A model generated the notes under the pieces. It was given only the letters and a program-made list of their open reading frames with translations, was not told where the DNA came from and did no database searches. Shown one piece after another: positions 34,724 through 44,839 of a stretch of DNA of 64,000 bases (position 1 is the first letter of the stretch; the number at the start of each line of letters is the position of its first letter). The DNA comes from Bondarzewia mesenterica (Eukaryota; Basidiomycota; Agaricomycetes; Russulales; Bondarzewiaceae), in NCBI GenBank assembly GCA_004802705.1, contig SGPL01000003.1, positions 129,538-193,537 on the forward strand, read 5' to 3'. The translations under genes were made by a program, and so were the position numbers.

Positions 34724-35033
34724 TCAAATCGAGGGCTTCGATGGGTACGGCGTGGCCGCTGCCCAGCCATACTTCGATGCGAGGTTTCCAAAGACGATGT
34801 CTGGGTCTGTCTGCACGGTCGCTTTCGTATTCGTCTGGGCGGCATTGGTAGTCGTAGCTGTGCAGTGACATTTAGTTCAAGACCGCATTCGTTACACTCC
34901 AATCTTGCTTACCTGTACTGGACTTGCCACTAAAAATGGAGGAGAGGATTTTCTTCGTACGATTAGGCGCAGAGTGTTTGCCGACGGGGACAGAAGCAAT
35001 GAGAGTTGCGGTGGATGAGGATGGTGTCGACAT
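34724..35033 (-). CDS. Short protein with FGxLAxxxG motif, copy 1 (84 aa)
   Basis: Two exons, 35033-34913 and 34857-34724, giving 84 residues. The first is Ser/Thr-rich (MSTPSSSTATLIASVPVGKH) and includes KKILSSIFSGKSS. The second carries the motif VFGNLASKYGWAAATPYPSK near the end. There is no signal peptide or membrane segment. The motif recurs in two other short genes in this window (36390-36839 and 40614-41027), so this is probably a real gene family. Function unknown. Confidence 0.6.
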
Positions 35034-36389
35034 GGTGTAAAGTGCGGCGCGGTGAGAGATCAGCTGCAAGTTTGGTTAATGTTCAAGGCTGTAGGTTGAG
35101 AATAAAAACTCGATGGAGTGCCGATGGCATTTATACAAGACCTCATGTCTGCAGTGATGCAGCGGTCCCGACAGTGCTATTGACTAGGTACTGATATACT
35201 GACTCATCGGCGCCAACTCCATACGATCAAATATGACGCGCGGCATCCGAAACCACAAATTTAAATCCGCCTGACACATATAAAATTTCTTAACAAACAA
35301 AACGAGCCTTTGTCAACCTATTCAGCATATAAAGTTGTGAATGACATCGCCGCACGCAGTGAAGCCAACCAACGCGAGGTTTGCTTGACCTGTGTATATA
35401 CTCTACCAGGACCTACCAAGACACACTGTACTACTCCACATGCCAGCGTCAACTCACGATCGCCAAGCGCTTCGTGCGCAGCAGCGGATCCCTGCAGTAT
35501 GAAATAATCACTCGTTGACTCCGCGAAGCGAACATTGCCGGCAATGCAAATCAAAGCCGCGATATCGGCAAAATGTACGCAGAGCTTAAGGAAGAGTCCT
35601 TTCCGAATCCTCTAACAGAAGGACACTGGAAGAAGAAAAGGAGAAAAGATTGCTGATTATATCCTGGGTTTAAAAATCGGAGAGCCTTGTCCTCAGCACA
35701 TTTTTGAACCAGGCGTCTGTATCAGAGTGAGTCAGGAGTGAGTCAATCCTCTCCATGTGCGCCCCAGTCCAAATCAAGCGTAACAAAGGTGATGACATGC
35801 AGTTAGTATGGGACGGTCGTCCAACGCGCAGCAGGGAAGGAGAGAGAAAAGCTTCACTGGTCCACTGCGCCGCAGTAAAATATCTGTTAGCGCTCAGTTC
35901 TGCGCTCAGATCTCAGACTTCATCAATACCAACTGACATACTCTCAGGCGTATGCTCTGAAACTTGACCGGGCGCTGAAGTTGGCTGCATTGATGGGACT
36001 GCGGAAAGACGCATGCAACTCGGATTTCAAGTGTATTCTGACTTAACGCGCTGTATCGAATGGACAACATTTTGGATTGAGAACGTCGAGACTAAGCCAG
36101 ATTCGATCGGACAGCAAGCCGTATTCCTTTGGATAGTGAATCATATTCGACGATCCGCATAAGAGAAAAAAGATATCAGCAGAAACGACGAAGGCAAAAA
36201 AAGTAGTATCTGGTACAAACACAATCATGCAGAATAAAGATATCGGAGTGCATATTACCGAGAATTAACGTTTGTGCATAAATTTACAACAGTTGCGACT
36301 GGCTTCGTCTGTAACGATGCAATATCTAGATTTGATATCATTCAATTTGACCATCTGCAACATGTAGAAAACTCACCTTGATCATCAAT
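35034..36389. other. Intergenic region
   Basis: No gene recognised in 1.35 kb. The frames found are short and without motifs. The half nearest 35034 should hold the promoter of the first short-motif gene. Confidence 0.4.
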
Positions 36390-36839
36390 TTACTTCGGTG
36401 GAGTGGCACACGATGAGGCAGCCACTCGATCCACCTGAACATCTGACTTCTGCGGAGATTTTTTCTTCGGCTTGACCACGATGGGTGAACCTCCCCCATA
36501 CCCAAAGGACGATGCCAAAGCGCCAAATGCGGCTTCGTAATCCTTCGGCGGGTCCGCCTTGGGAGAAGTGGTGGTGATAATGGGATTAACGGGCGATTGC
36601 TGCATCTGTGAAGAGGGTAGCACGGAAGACGAGAGATTGCTAGAGCTTGCAGAGACAGACGGGGAAGAGTCGATAGACGAGCCGCTGCTCGCGCCATACT
36701 TGGCTTTTAAAGCAGCAAAAGGGAAGAGAGACTTCTTCTTTCTCTTTCCTTTTCCCTTGTCCTCGCCAAAGGACGAAGAGGTCGTAACACTCGACAAAAG
36801 AGAGATTTTGGAAGCGGAGGGTTTGTCTGAGTTAGACAT
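36390..36839 (-). CDS. Short protein with FGxLAxxxG motif, copy 2 (149 aa)
   Basis: Uninterrupted frame from the Met at 36839 (MSNSDKPSASKISLLSSVTT) to a stop at 36390. An in-frame Met further upstream at 36983 is less likely, since both relatives start with MS. It has a basic cluster KGKGKRKKK (about residues 28-36), then SLFPFAALKAKYGASSGS, a Ser-rich linker and EAAFGALASSFGYGGGSPIV, followed by a Lys-rich end. The motif thus occurs twice, once degraded. Low complexity and high Ser suggest a disordered protein. Function unknown. Confidence 0.65.
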   Translation of the reverse strand: MSNSDKPSASKISLLSSVTTSSSFGEDKGKGKRKKKSLFPFAALKAKYGASSGSSIDSSPSVSASSSNLSSSVLPSSQMQQSPVNPIITTTSPKADPPKDYEAAFGALASSFGYGGGSPIVVKPKKKSPQKSDVQVDRVAASSCATPPK

Positions 36840-37643
36840 TGTCACGAAGGTGAGCGTGAAGACTGCTCTGAGGACTAGGATGTGGACGATTAGTGACACC
36901 AAAGCCGCACCGTTTATATGAATAATATCAAAATAACCCACATGCGTGTATTGGGCTGCAAAGCGATCAGGTCCTGGCTGCACTTTGCGAAGCTTAGAAC
37001 AGGAAGTCGGTCAGTCGAGAACGAGGCCGCAGCGACGAGTCACTGTCGCCAATGCCGCGGACTTGCGACCGTACCGGAGCACATGCTTCAGGGGTGAAGG
37101 AAATGGTGAGCGCTATCGTCCACAGTGGACGGAAGCGCGTGATCGCCATGGGCAATGGACTGTACAGCTGCTCAAGTGCTGCTTGATACAGACTGTGTCT
37201 AGATCCGACGGATACACTGCCGGTGTTTATAGAGTGAATAATGAGCCACAGCAACTACCTTGAGAACCATGCGCTAGCGTGCGCCATTACTGCACTCATT
37301 TCCGGACCTTCGAGTATTGGCTATGTCCCTGTACGCCCCAAGAATGACTCCCTGTGAGTTCCTCATCCTCAAAAGTCGGGATAGAGAACAATCGTATTCG
37401 ATTGAAGCCAGGAAAAATAATCTCCGAGGCCGAAACCTGAAAAACCTGAAACGAGGCGAGTCCAGAGAAGACAGACGAGTTGGAGACTTCAAAAACCAAG
37501 GGTACCCACCAGTTGCCAAGGCAGAAGTGACCGTGAGAACTAAATACCATAATCGTACCTAAGCCTGAGGTTGGTGACCGTGCAGGCTCCTCAATTGAGC
37601 TTCACCTCCTTTTCACTGCCCGAATACCCATGATAAAGACGGC
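36840..37643. other. Intergenic between divergent genes
   Basis: Shared upstream region of the minus-strand motif protein and the plus-strand methyltransferase. No gene recognised. Confidence 0.4.
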
Positions 37644-39821
37644 ATGAGTCTACGCTTACCTGCTGCACCTTTGAACCTGTCTGATGTCGGATCGGAAGAC
37701 GGAAATGACACGAGCGTATCTGGCGAAGAGGAGGAAACTTGGAGTGACTGGATCTCAGACTCGATGAACGAGCAGCCTTGTCGATCTCTGTTCGAGGAAA
37801 AAATATTGCCAACTGTGTCTGACGCGCTGAACTATGACAAGCAAACTCATGGTTTTGATTTATCTGCCGCATGCTCCAAATTATGTACGTTTCAGCAATC
37901 ATCGCGTTTCGACTACCTCCTGACATGTTTCTGAAAAGCTCTTGACTTCCATGGCCGTATCAGACTCATTAATTATATCCGAAAAGAAGTACGTGGAATT
38001 CGGTTTCAAAATATGATAATCTCAGTTGATGAGCTATAGAAACCTACAGCGCAGAGCTTGCAGTCTCTTGAAGGAAATGAATCTTTTCTCTCGTCGGATG
38101 ATTATCTGCGTCCAGTACTGGAAGATGACCCCCTTCTTCGTACGAATCTCATTCTCACGCCAACTTCTTCAGCTGATTTTCCCAAGTGAACACGTCCGAC
38201 GAATGGTCCGACAGTGGCGACGAAGAAGTTGCGCCGACGAATCAGGTCGACGCGCAGAAGCGAATGCGATCACTGGAGCGAAAGCTTCGAAAAGCAAAGC
38301 AGGATCTGGCCGACTACAATGCCCTCATCACTCAACATCTTGATATCGGCCGATTGAAAGAGGCCGTCGAGGAACCCGGCTCAATAGCTGCTGAAAGCAA
38401 AGCACCCGACGATGATTCACATTATTTCCAGAGCTACGAGGAAAATGGTGAGCCTTATAGTTGTTGAACGCTAGCTAGTAATTGCGTGATTGAACTCCGG
38501 GCGTATGCATAGACATCCATGCAGTGATGATTCAAGATAGCATTCGAACATCGTCTTACGCATCGTTTATTTTGACGAATCCCAAGCTGTTCCAAGATGC
38601 TATCGTATTAGATGTGGGGTGCGGAACTGGTATCTTGTCATTATTCGCCGCTCGTGCGGGCGCGAAGCGCGTTATCGCGGTAGATGCCAGCGATATCGCC
38701 GAGAAAGCCAAACTTATTGTTAAGGCCAACAATTTGGACGATGTAATCACGTTCGCAATCGTCACATTCTTCTATCTCAATCAGTGGTCTAATATTTTCA
38801 ATTTCTTTCAGGGTCATTCAGGGCAAAGTGGAGAATATCACCCTTCCCGACAACATTGAAAAAGTGGATATCATCGTATCCGAGTGGATGGGCTACGCCC
38901 TTCTCTACGAGTCAATGTTAGACTCCGTTCTTAGCGCAAGGGACCGCTTTTTGAAGCCGGATGGTGTCCTGGCCCCAAGCCAATGTAAGATGATACTTGG
39001 TTTATGCGAAGCCGGGGAGATTTTCAAAGAGAGAATTGGTTTCTGGAATGATGTCTACGGTACTTTTTCTGTCATTGCCTGAAATCCATATTTTGGCTGA
39101 CATTTTCAAGGCTTCGACCTTTCTGCCATGGCAGAGGAGGTGTACGATGATGCGGTTGTCGACGTCGTTGGTCCTGATACGATGCTTAGCGAAGCATTTC
39201 CTATCAAGGTAAGTTAAGTTAACATTCTTTCTCCCTCATCAGCTCGATCTCAATGTCTGTTCTTCAGGATTTGTATCTGCGCGATATCACGACTCGCCAG
39301 TTAGATTTCATTGCTCCCTTTACCCTCGTCTCAACGGCGGAACGCCGCACAAAAGTCCGGGCACTGGTTTTGTACTTTGATACGTTCTTTCATCCGCTAG
39401 GAGAGCCGGTTCCGCCGGATACGCAAGTCCAAATTACAAAAGACGGAGGTGGACACCTGGCAGAGGTATGGCCCATCGGTGGCAGACAGCCTAGACGATC
39501 AAGCCAGACTGTCAAAGCGCGCATCACAAGCTTCAGTACAGGACCCAAGAGTGTGCCTACCCACTGGAAACATACAATCTTTTTGTTGCGGGATCCCATA
39601 CAAGTCGAGGAAGGTGTGTACCGGCCTTCGGTCTCGTGCAAGTGTGGGGTACTGACCGTACTCACCATCGATTAGGGACGGTGGTTACGGGGACATTCCG
39701 ATGTCGGAAGAGTGAAGATAACGCACGAGAATTGGACGTGGAAATCCACTATACAATAAAGGATAATGCGGACTCGGAGGTGCCTGGAGAGGTGGTTGTA
39801 CAGATGTTCAAGGTGCGGTGA
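37644..39821 (+). CDS. rmt3: PRMT3-type protein arginine methyltransferase
   Basis: Class I S-adenosylmethionine-dependent arginine methyltransferase; PRMT3 modifies ribosomal protein S2 in the cytosol of known species. The N-terminal module reads ETWSDWISDSMNEQPCRSLF, then THGFDLSAACSKL and LDFHGRIRLINYIRKE, which corresponds to the PRMT3 zinc-finger region, though the finger is poor (see findings). A coiled stretch MRSLERKLRKAKQDLADYNA precedes the core. Core motifs are VLDVGCGTGILSLFAARAGA (SAM site), SEWMGYALLYESML (double-Glu loop) and VPTHWKHTIFLL (THW loop). The end is SEVPGEVVVQMFKVR. The start MSLRLPAAPLNLSDVGSEDG at 37644 suits the family. Introns near 37886-37938, 38757-38811 and 39058-39110, among others. 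Confidence 0.92.
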
Positions 39822-40613
39822 CATGCTAGAATGAAAATATATATCAGGCAGCTTCGCTTCGCGTGCACGTCTATGCCAGCAGACAGAACCCGTATCACGC
39901 TATCACTGTCTGTCGACTGTTCCTAGGACAGCCTATATTATACCATTGCGTCAAATTACGATGATCTTCAACCCCTACATGGTGTCTTGTTGAACTCCGG
40001 TTCCTTAATCGTTCGCAATAACAATCCGCAGCACCGCTCAAGTAGGCCTTTCTTACGGTGATCACCTGCTATTCCGCAGCATCTCGATTTTCTATACCGG
40101 TGAGTGAGTTCAGAAGAGGCTCGGGCTGACTCAGACTTATTTTGGATATCCTTGGCTTGACGATAAAACATAACTTATACATCATCAGACTATCGTATGT
40201 GGATACATCCTCATGCTCTGTGTCCTGCTGCGCGAGCCCTGATTAACTATACAGGTGTGGATGCACGCAAATACGATTCATATCACCCTGCTAGACTTAC
40301 CGCCGTGGGCGAATCACAAAATATCTCAAGCCCTAAACTTTGGATTCAGCAAGATCAGATGGGGTATATCTCGGATGCTCTGAATGTGCTATTGGCACAG
40401 GTCGACTGGGTGTGGTATGCAATTCGCGCCGCTTGCGCGTCTTTTGCTTGGCCTCGGTTGCATCACCGAACGCCTGACAGACTAAACAACGAGGCGCTTA
40501 AGTGCGACACGCAGGCCACAATTTAAAGCTGCTCCTTTTTTACATTCCTCCCGTTGTTCTGTATCGTCACCCCATCATATCCCGTCTTCGTGCTCTCGAA
40601 CAATTCTGTCTCG
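39822..40613. other. Intergenic region
   Basis: No gene recognised. A 109-codon frame at 40197-40526 has no motif and is probably chance. Confidence 0.4.
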
Positions 40614-41027
40614 ATGTCTAACATGTCCAACAACGATACTAAGAACGGAGGAAAGGTTTTCTCCTCTCTTCTATCAAATTCTCAGCACCCGTACGCCAAG
40701 ATATACGATTCAACTAGTGAGTATTTCGTTCATGACTTGGAAGAAGAAAGCATTTACTCAGTTGAGGACTGACCCTCAGATGGGTCGGCTGTCTCCAAGA
40801 ATAAGACGGTTGGAAAATCAACGTCTAAAACAGCATCTTCTTCTCAACCTGAGCAAACCACCCTGAAACTTGACTCAAACGTCCAGTTCGGCAAGATTGC
40901 TGCGAAGAGTGGATGGGCTTCACCTTACAAGCCCGGCGGCCCCTCCTGGCCCCTCGCTCTCAAACTAGTTGGTTTGTGTTCTCTGTTATCCTCATCATCA
41001 AAAGTGTACAAATTTCTGACACCATAG
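40614..41027 (+). CDS. Short protein with FGxLAxxxG motif, copy 3
   Basis: Two exons joined at about 40719/40780. The first encodes MSNMSNNDTKNGGKVFSSLL and ends KIYDST. The second continues NGSAVSKNKTVGKSTSKTA and reaches VQFGKIAAKSGWASPYKPGG. The motif matches those of the genes at 34724-35033 and 36390-36839. The end is uncertain: the frame runs on through hydrophobic residues to a stop at 41027, but an intron could shorten it. Function unknown. Confidence 0.5.
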
Positions 41028-41294
41028 TCGTCCTATTTCATGCCAGACTCACCCTCAAGTCCCTAGAACGAGGATACAGTATTCTGAACGCAGTACACGT
41101 TGATTGTACGACTAAGTACGATGTCGGTCATTGTGGCTTAATATGTAGTCAGACGGGGAAGTCCTCGATACAACAAACCGCTTCAATTAATACGAGCTTC
41201 GGTTCAACCACAACCGTACTGTAATACTTGCATCATCTGCTGTTGGTCTGTTGCTAAGTAGGACATAACAAAATGCTTTGCATGCCCCAAAAAA

Positions 41295-41374
41295 TGACAA
41301 CAGTGGGATTCGAACCCACGCCCTTTCGGACCAGATCCTGATTCTGGCGCCTTAGACCGCTCGGCCATATTGCC
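41295..41374 (-). tRNA. tRNA-Leu (CAG)
   Basis: Read on the minus strand, GGCAATA pairs with TGTTGTC (two G-T wobbles) and is followed by A. The D arm is GCCGAGCGGTCTAAGGC, typical of leucine tRNAs. The anticodon stem CCAGA/TCTGG encloses ATCAGGA with anticodon CAG. A variable arm TCCGAAAGGGC and T arm GTGGG-TTCGAAT-CCCAC complete the cloverleaf, 80 nt with no intron. Confidence 0.95.
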
Positions 41375-41694
41375 TTCATATATTTTCTTATTTATATCTA
41401 TATCTGGAATATTGATAAAATTATACGCGACGTGCTTCGCTTTCCGATAGTCACCATCTCACACTCACACCGCTCCAAGCATCCCCCCATAAGTTACTTG
41501 CGCTCTTCCAGATCATAATCTCACATCAACTCTTTTCTTGTACTCCACCGCTTAGGAAATCAAAAGACAAGAGACAGCGAGAGACCGTATTTTTTGACGA
41601 GTTCACGGTTTGTCCTTCTATCGTTATTGTACGTATGAATCTTCTCAAAAGGTATCCCGATTTTTTCCCAACAGATCAAGATACATATATCATC
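41375..41694. other. RBM25-like gene promoter and leader
   Basis: No coding sequence. An intron is likely in the 5' untranslated region, from about GTACGTATG (41629) to CCCAACAG (41674). Confidence 0.4.
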
Positions 41695-43908
41695 ATGCAG
41701 CCTATGCCCAACCGGTTAGGACTTGGTCTGCGTCAACCTTTGCCATCATACGGGCAAGGCCCCTCAATGTCGGCTCTTGCACAGCAGCAGCAAATGCATC
41801 ATCAACAATTTGTGCCTCCCCAAGCGCATAAGGAAGTCACTTTGTTCATCGGCTCGATATCTGGAGGAATAACGGATGCATTCCTCAATCAACTTCTTTC
41901 GGTACACTCATTGTTCCTACTGATGGTCTTCTGCGTGCTGACACCGTTGGCGTGCGTGCTGTTCAGGCGTGTGGCCCAGTCAAGTCCTTCAAGCGACTGA
42001 TCACGCCGGCGAACAAGCCTCAAGGTTTTGGCTTTGCCGAGTTTGAAGATCCGGATGGAGCATTACGCGCTATGGCGTTATTGAACAATGTCGAGCTGCC
42101 AGCGTTGGAGGACGGTTGTATGAGCAAAAAGCTGTTGGTGAGTGGTTTCGTTCCGTCTTGTACTCACATCAAGCCTATCAGCATACAGGTCAAAGCAGAT
42201 GAGAAAACAAAGATGTTTCTTGACGCATATTCAACGCAACGGATGCAGACTGATGTAGGTCGCATGTCACCTCGAATTCTGGGTGCGCTCCAATTTCTGT
42301 TTTGCCAGGTCGATGAAGTCACTATGCAAAAATCCAAGGCCACAGTTGGGCAGTATCTTGCTGATATCAACCGCACCTCCCAGGAAGCCTCCAACAATGG
42401 CCTTCTGGACAAGGAAAGATACGTGATCCCTCCTCATTTGCATGACCTTCAAGAGGCAGACCTTCCAGAGACGCAGCGTGGACTTGTGATCTCTGAGATC
42501 GCGCAGTTCCGTGAACGTGCGGCAAAACGCGAGCGGGAGAAGATGCGTGACTCTAAACAGAGCATCCCATCCGCGTTGCCTAGCGGTCCGAAGGTTCGAG
42601 AGTGGGGGAAACCACAGGCAGGTGCGACGCCGGAGCCGACCCAAGCTTCAAGGCCCGGTGCTTTGGGAAAAGACGCGCAGCAGGGTTATAGCAAACCGGT
42701 CGGATTCGTCAAGGCGGAACAAGGTCAAGAGGGCGATGAACGGCAGCTTGCGGGAAAGACAACGAAGACGGACGAAGAGCTGGAGGCAGAGAGGAAGGAG
42801 GCAAGACGTCGAGATGAAGAAAACTCGTTCAGAGATGTGCGTACACCCTCCTTTCAAAGTGTATCGGAGCCGATCTTATGTATGATGCTTAGCGCGAACG
42901 TCGATATGAGCCTCGCGAACGGACACGCATACAGAATCTGGAGCGGGCGATCACACGGGAGCAGGCCACCAAGGAGGCAGAGGGGCGGGATAAGGTGGAG
43001 ATGGGAGCACGGCTGGACGTCTGGGACGACGATGAAAGTGATGAGCTGTTCTACACCGATCGAACGCGATGGCGCATGCAACGGACACGGCGTCTTGCCG
43101 CAGAAGAGGCTGCGGATGCGGAGTCTCGGGCGTTTTGAGGAACGTGAGGTTGAGAACCTGCGACGGGAATCTGAGGCATTCCTTGCACGGCAAATGGACG
43201 AGATGCAGGCGCTTGCGGAGGAGCAGCGCAAGGCGGGCATGCTGCTTGATGACGGTGCGCCTGTAAAGCTAAATGTATCTCTGGCAGCCGCGGCTGTTCC
43301 GAAGGTCGATGCTGCCGCCCCGAAGGATAAGGCTACTGTTTTCGGTAATGAAGAGGAGGAGGAGGACGCGGTCAGAAGACGAAAAGCTCCATTAGTCAAG
43401 CTTGACTTTAGTGCGGCGAACGGTGGAGAGAAAGCCAAGGAGAGGCTCGGGAGGATTAAGGCGTCTGTCCCAAGTGATAGGGAGACGTTGTTCAAAGCGA
43501 AGGTCCGCTGGGATGGCGTGACAGATGTAAGTGGATCGCTGTTACTTCAATTATCAGTCATTCTCAAGCATTGTTTGTAGCTCATGATCGACCGGAAATT
43601 CGAGCCTTTGGTCAAACGGCTCATGATGAAGTATCTTGGTGAGCTCGAGGATGATGATTTGGTCATGTTCGTGTTGGAGCATCTCAAGGATCACAAGAGC
43701 CCACAAAAACTCGTGGATGGTTTAGAGCCAGTACGTATCTCGATTCTTGTCAAGGTACTTTGCCTGAACAGCTCCCTCACCATCTTGCTTTCAATAGGTC
43801 TTGGAAGAGGAGGCCGCCGAGCTCGCCATCAGCGTTTGGAGACAAGTCATCTTTGAGAGCATGGCATACGGCGAGGGCCTGCATACAGAACGAATGATGG
43901 TTGACTGA
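41695..43908 (+). CDS. RBM25: RBM25-like splicing factor (RRM and PWI domains)
   Basis: RNA-binding protein of the spliceosome, related to RBM25 and yeast Snu71. The first exon starts MQPMPNRLGLGLRQ and is Pro/Gln-rich. The RRM follows with LFIGSISGGITDAFLNQLLS (RNP2) and PQGFGFAEFEDPDGALRAM (RNP1), then LLNNVELP. A long charged middle, rich in Arg/Glu/Lys (AKREREKMRDSKQ; EERKEARRRDEEN), continues through LDVWDDDESDELFYTDR, REVENLRRESEAFLARQMDE and EEEEEDAVRRRKAPLVKLDF. The C-terminal PWI domain reads MIDRKFEPLVKRLMMKYLGE and DDLVMFVLEHLKDHKSPQKL, ending FESMAYGEGLHTERMMVD at 43906. Order and composition match the family. I placed the start at 41695 since the upstream Met at 41635 lies in a probable 5' leader intron. 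Confidence 0.9.
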
Positions 43909-44839
43909 GACATGGACCTCGATGAACAAAGAGGGGCAGGTGCGTTCGTGTGCCATCGGCCATTGACTGCACCGGATTTGCAGCCGTGTAAGACAATGTT
44001 CTGAGTACAATACTGAAGGGAGTGGTCAGGGCAGTGGGAGTAAGAGTAGGAGTGGGTCGAGACGTGAGTTACACCATTCGATTCGTCGTCTTTTTTGTAA
44101 ATGATATTGCTCCTCTCGTTTGCTGCTATCGCATACTGCTTGCTGCAAGTTTGTGTGGGTGGGACATGCTCTTGCGCCGGGACAGTTGATGACACAAATC
44201 GTGGAAACCGCTGAGTCGCTCTTCTTTATCTGCTTGACGAGAATGCATTGATCAGCCGTGGCGCCCCTCTGTGGTGGGCTGTCTATCTGTAGCTGTCGAT
44301 TTTCTGCAGTCATCTGCAGCTGGATCTGCCTTCACTCCAAAGGGTTGCTCCTGATTTCGGTGAGTATCATTTATAGATTTGAATCAAAAAGTTTGGCTTT
44401 CGCCGGCCAGGTGCGTTCGTCCATTTTTGTCTCCCGCATGTTTCATAAATAGTCATCCGATCCCCCTTCGTTTCTATCAATGGCTCTTCAAGCATTCGTC
44501 TCATGCTGAGTGTATACTCACGCCATAATGCATGATGTACAAGGCCGTTCCATGTAATTGCAGTTGTGTGTCTTTCATTGTCTCGCGGATCCCTGCTTCT
44601 CGTTAAGTAAGTTTATGATCAGCCCTGCCGGCATACAGTCAGGTGCCGATTTATATGCGATCAGATGATCCTTCGCTATTAGAACGCGACCGATTCAACG
44701 TCATCAGAACCATGCAGAACCATGCCTCGCATTTTCCTCAAATAGCGGAGTCAGCCCAGTTTTGAAACGTCGAACCCTTCCTCCGTTGCTTTCATTTTCT
44801 TCAGGCAAGGGAAAGGTTTGGGACTCGTCTCTGCGCAAC
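43909..44839. other. Intergenic region
   Basis: No gene recognised. The last 80 bases before 44840 are open in frame with the trehalase but precede its signal peptide. Confidence 0.4.

Noticed and set aside
34339..34902. Minus-strand frame of 187 codons over the first short-motif gene
   Set aside because: The two-exon reading in another frame fits the shared FGxLA motif better; this long frame has no recognisable content.
42854..43495. Minus-strand frame of 213 codons
   Set aside because: Antisense of the charged region of the RBM25-like gene; repetitive codons of Arg/Glu create long antisense frames.
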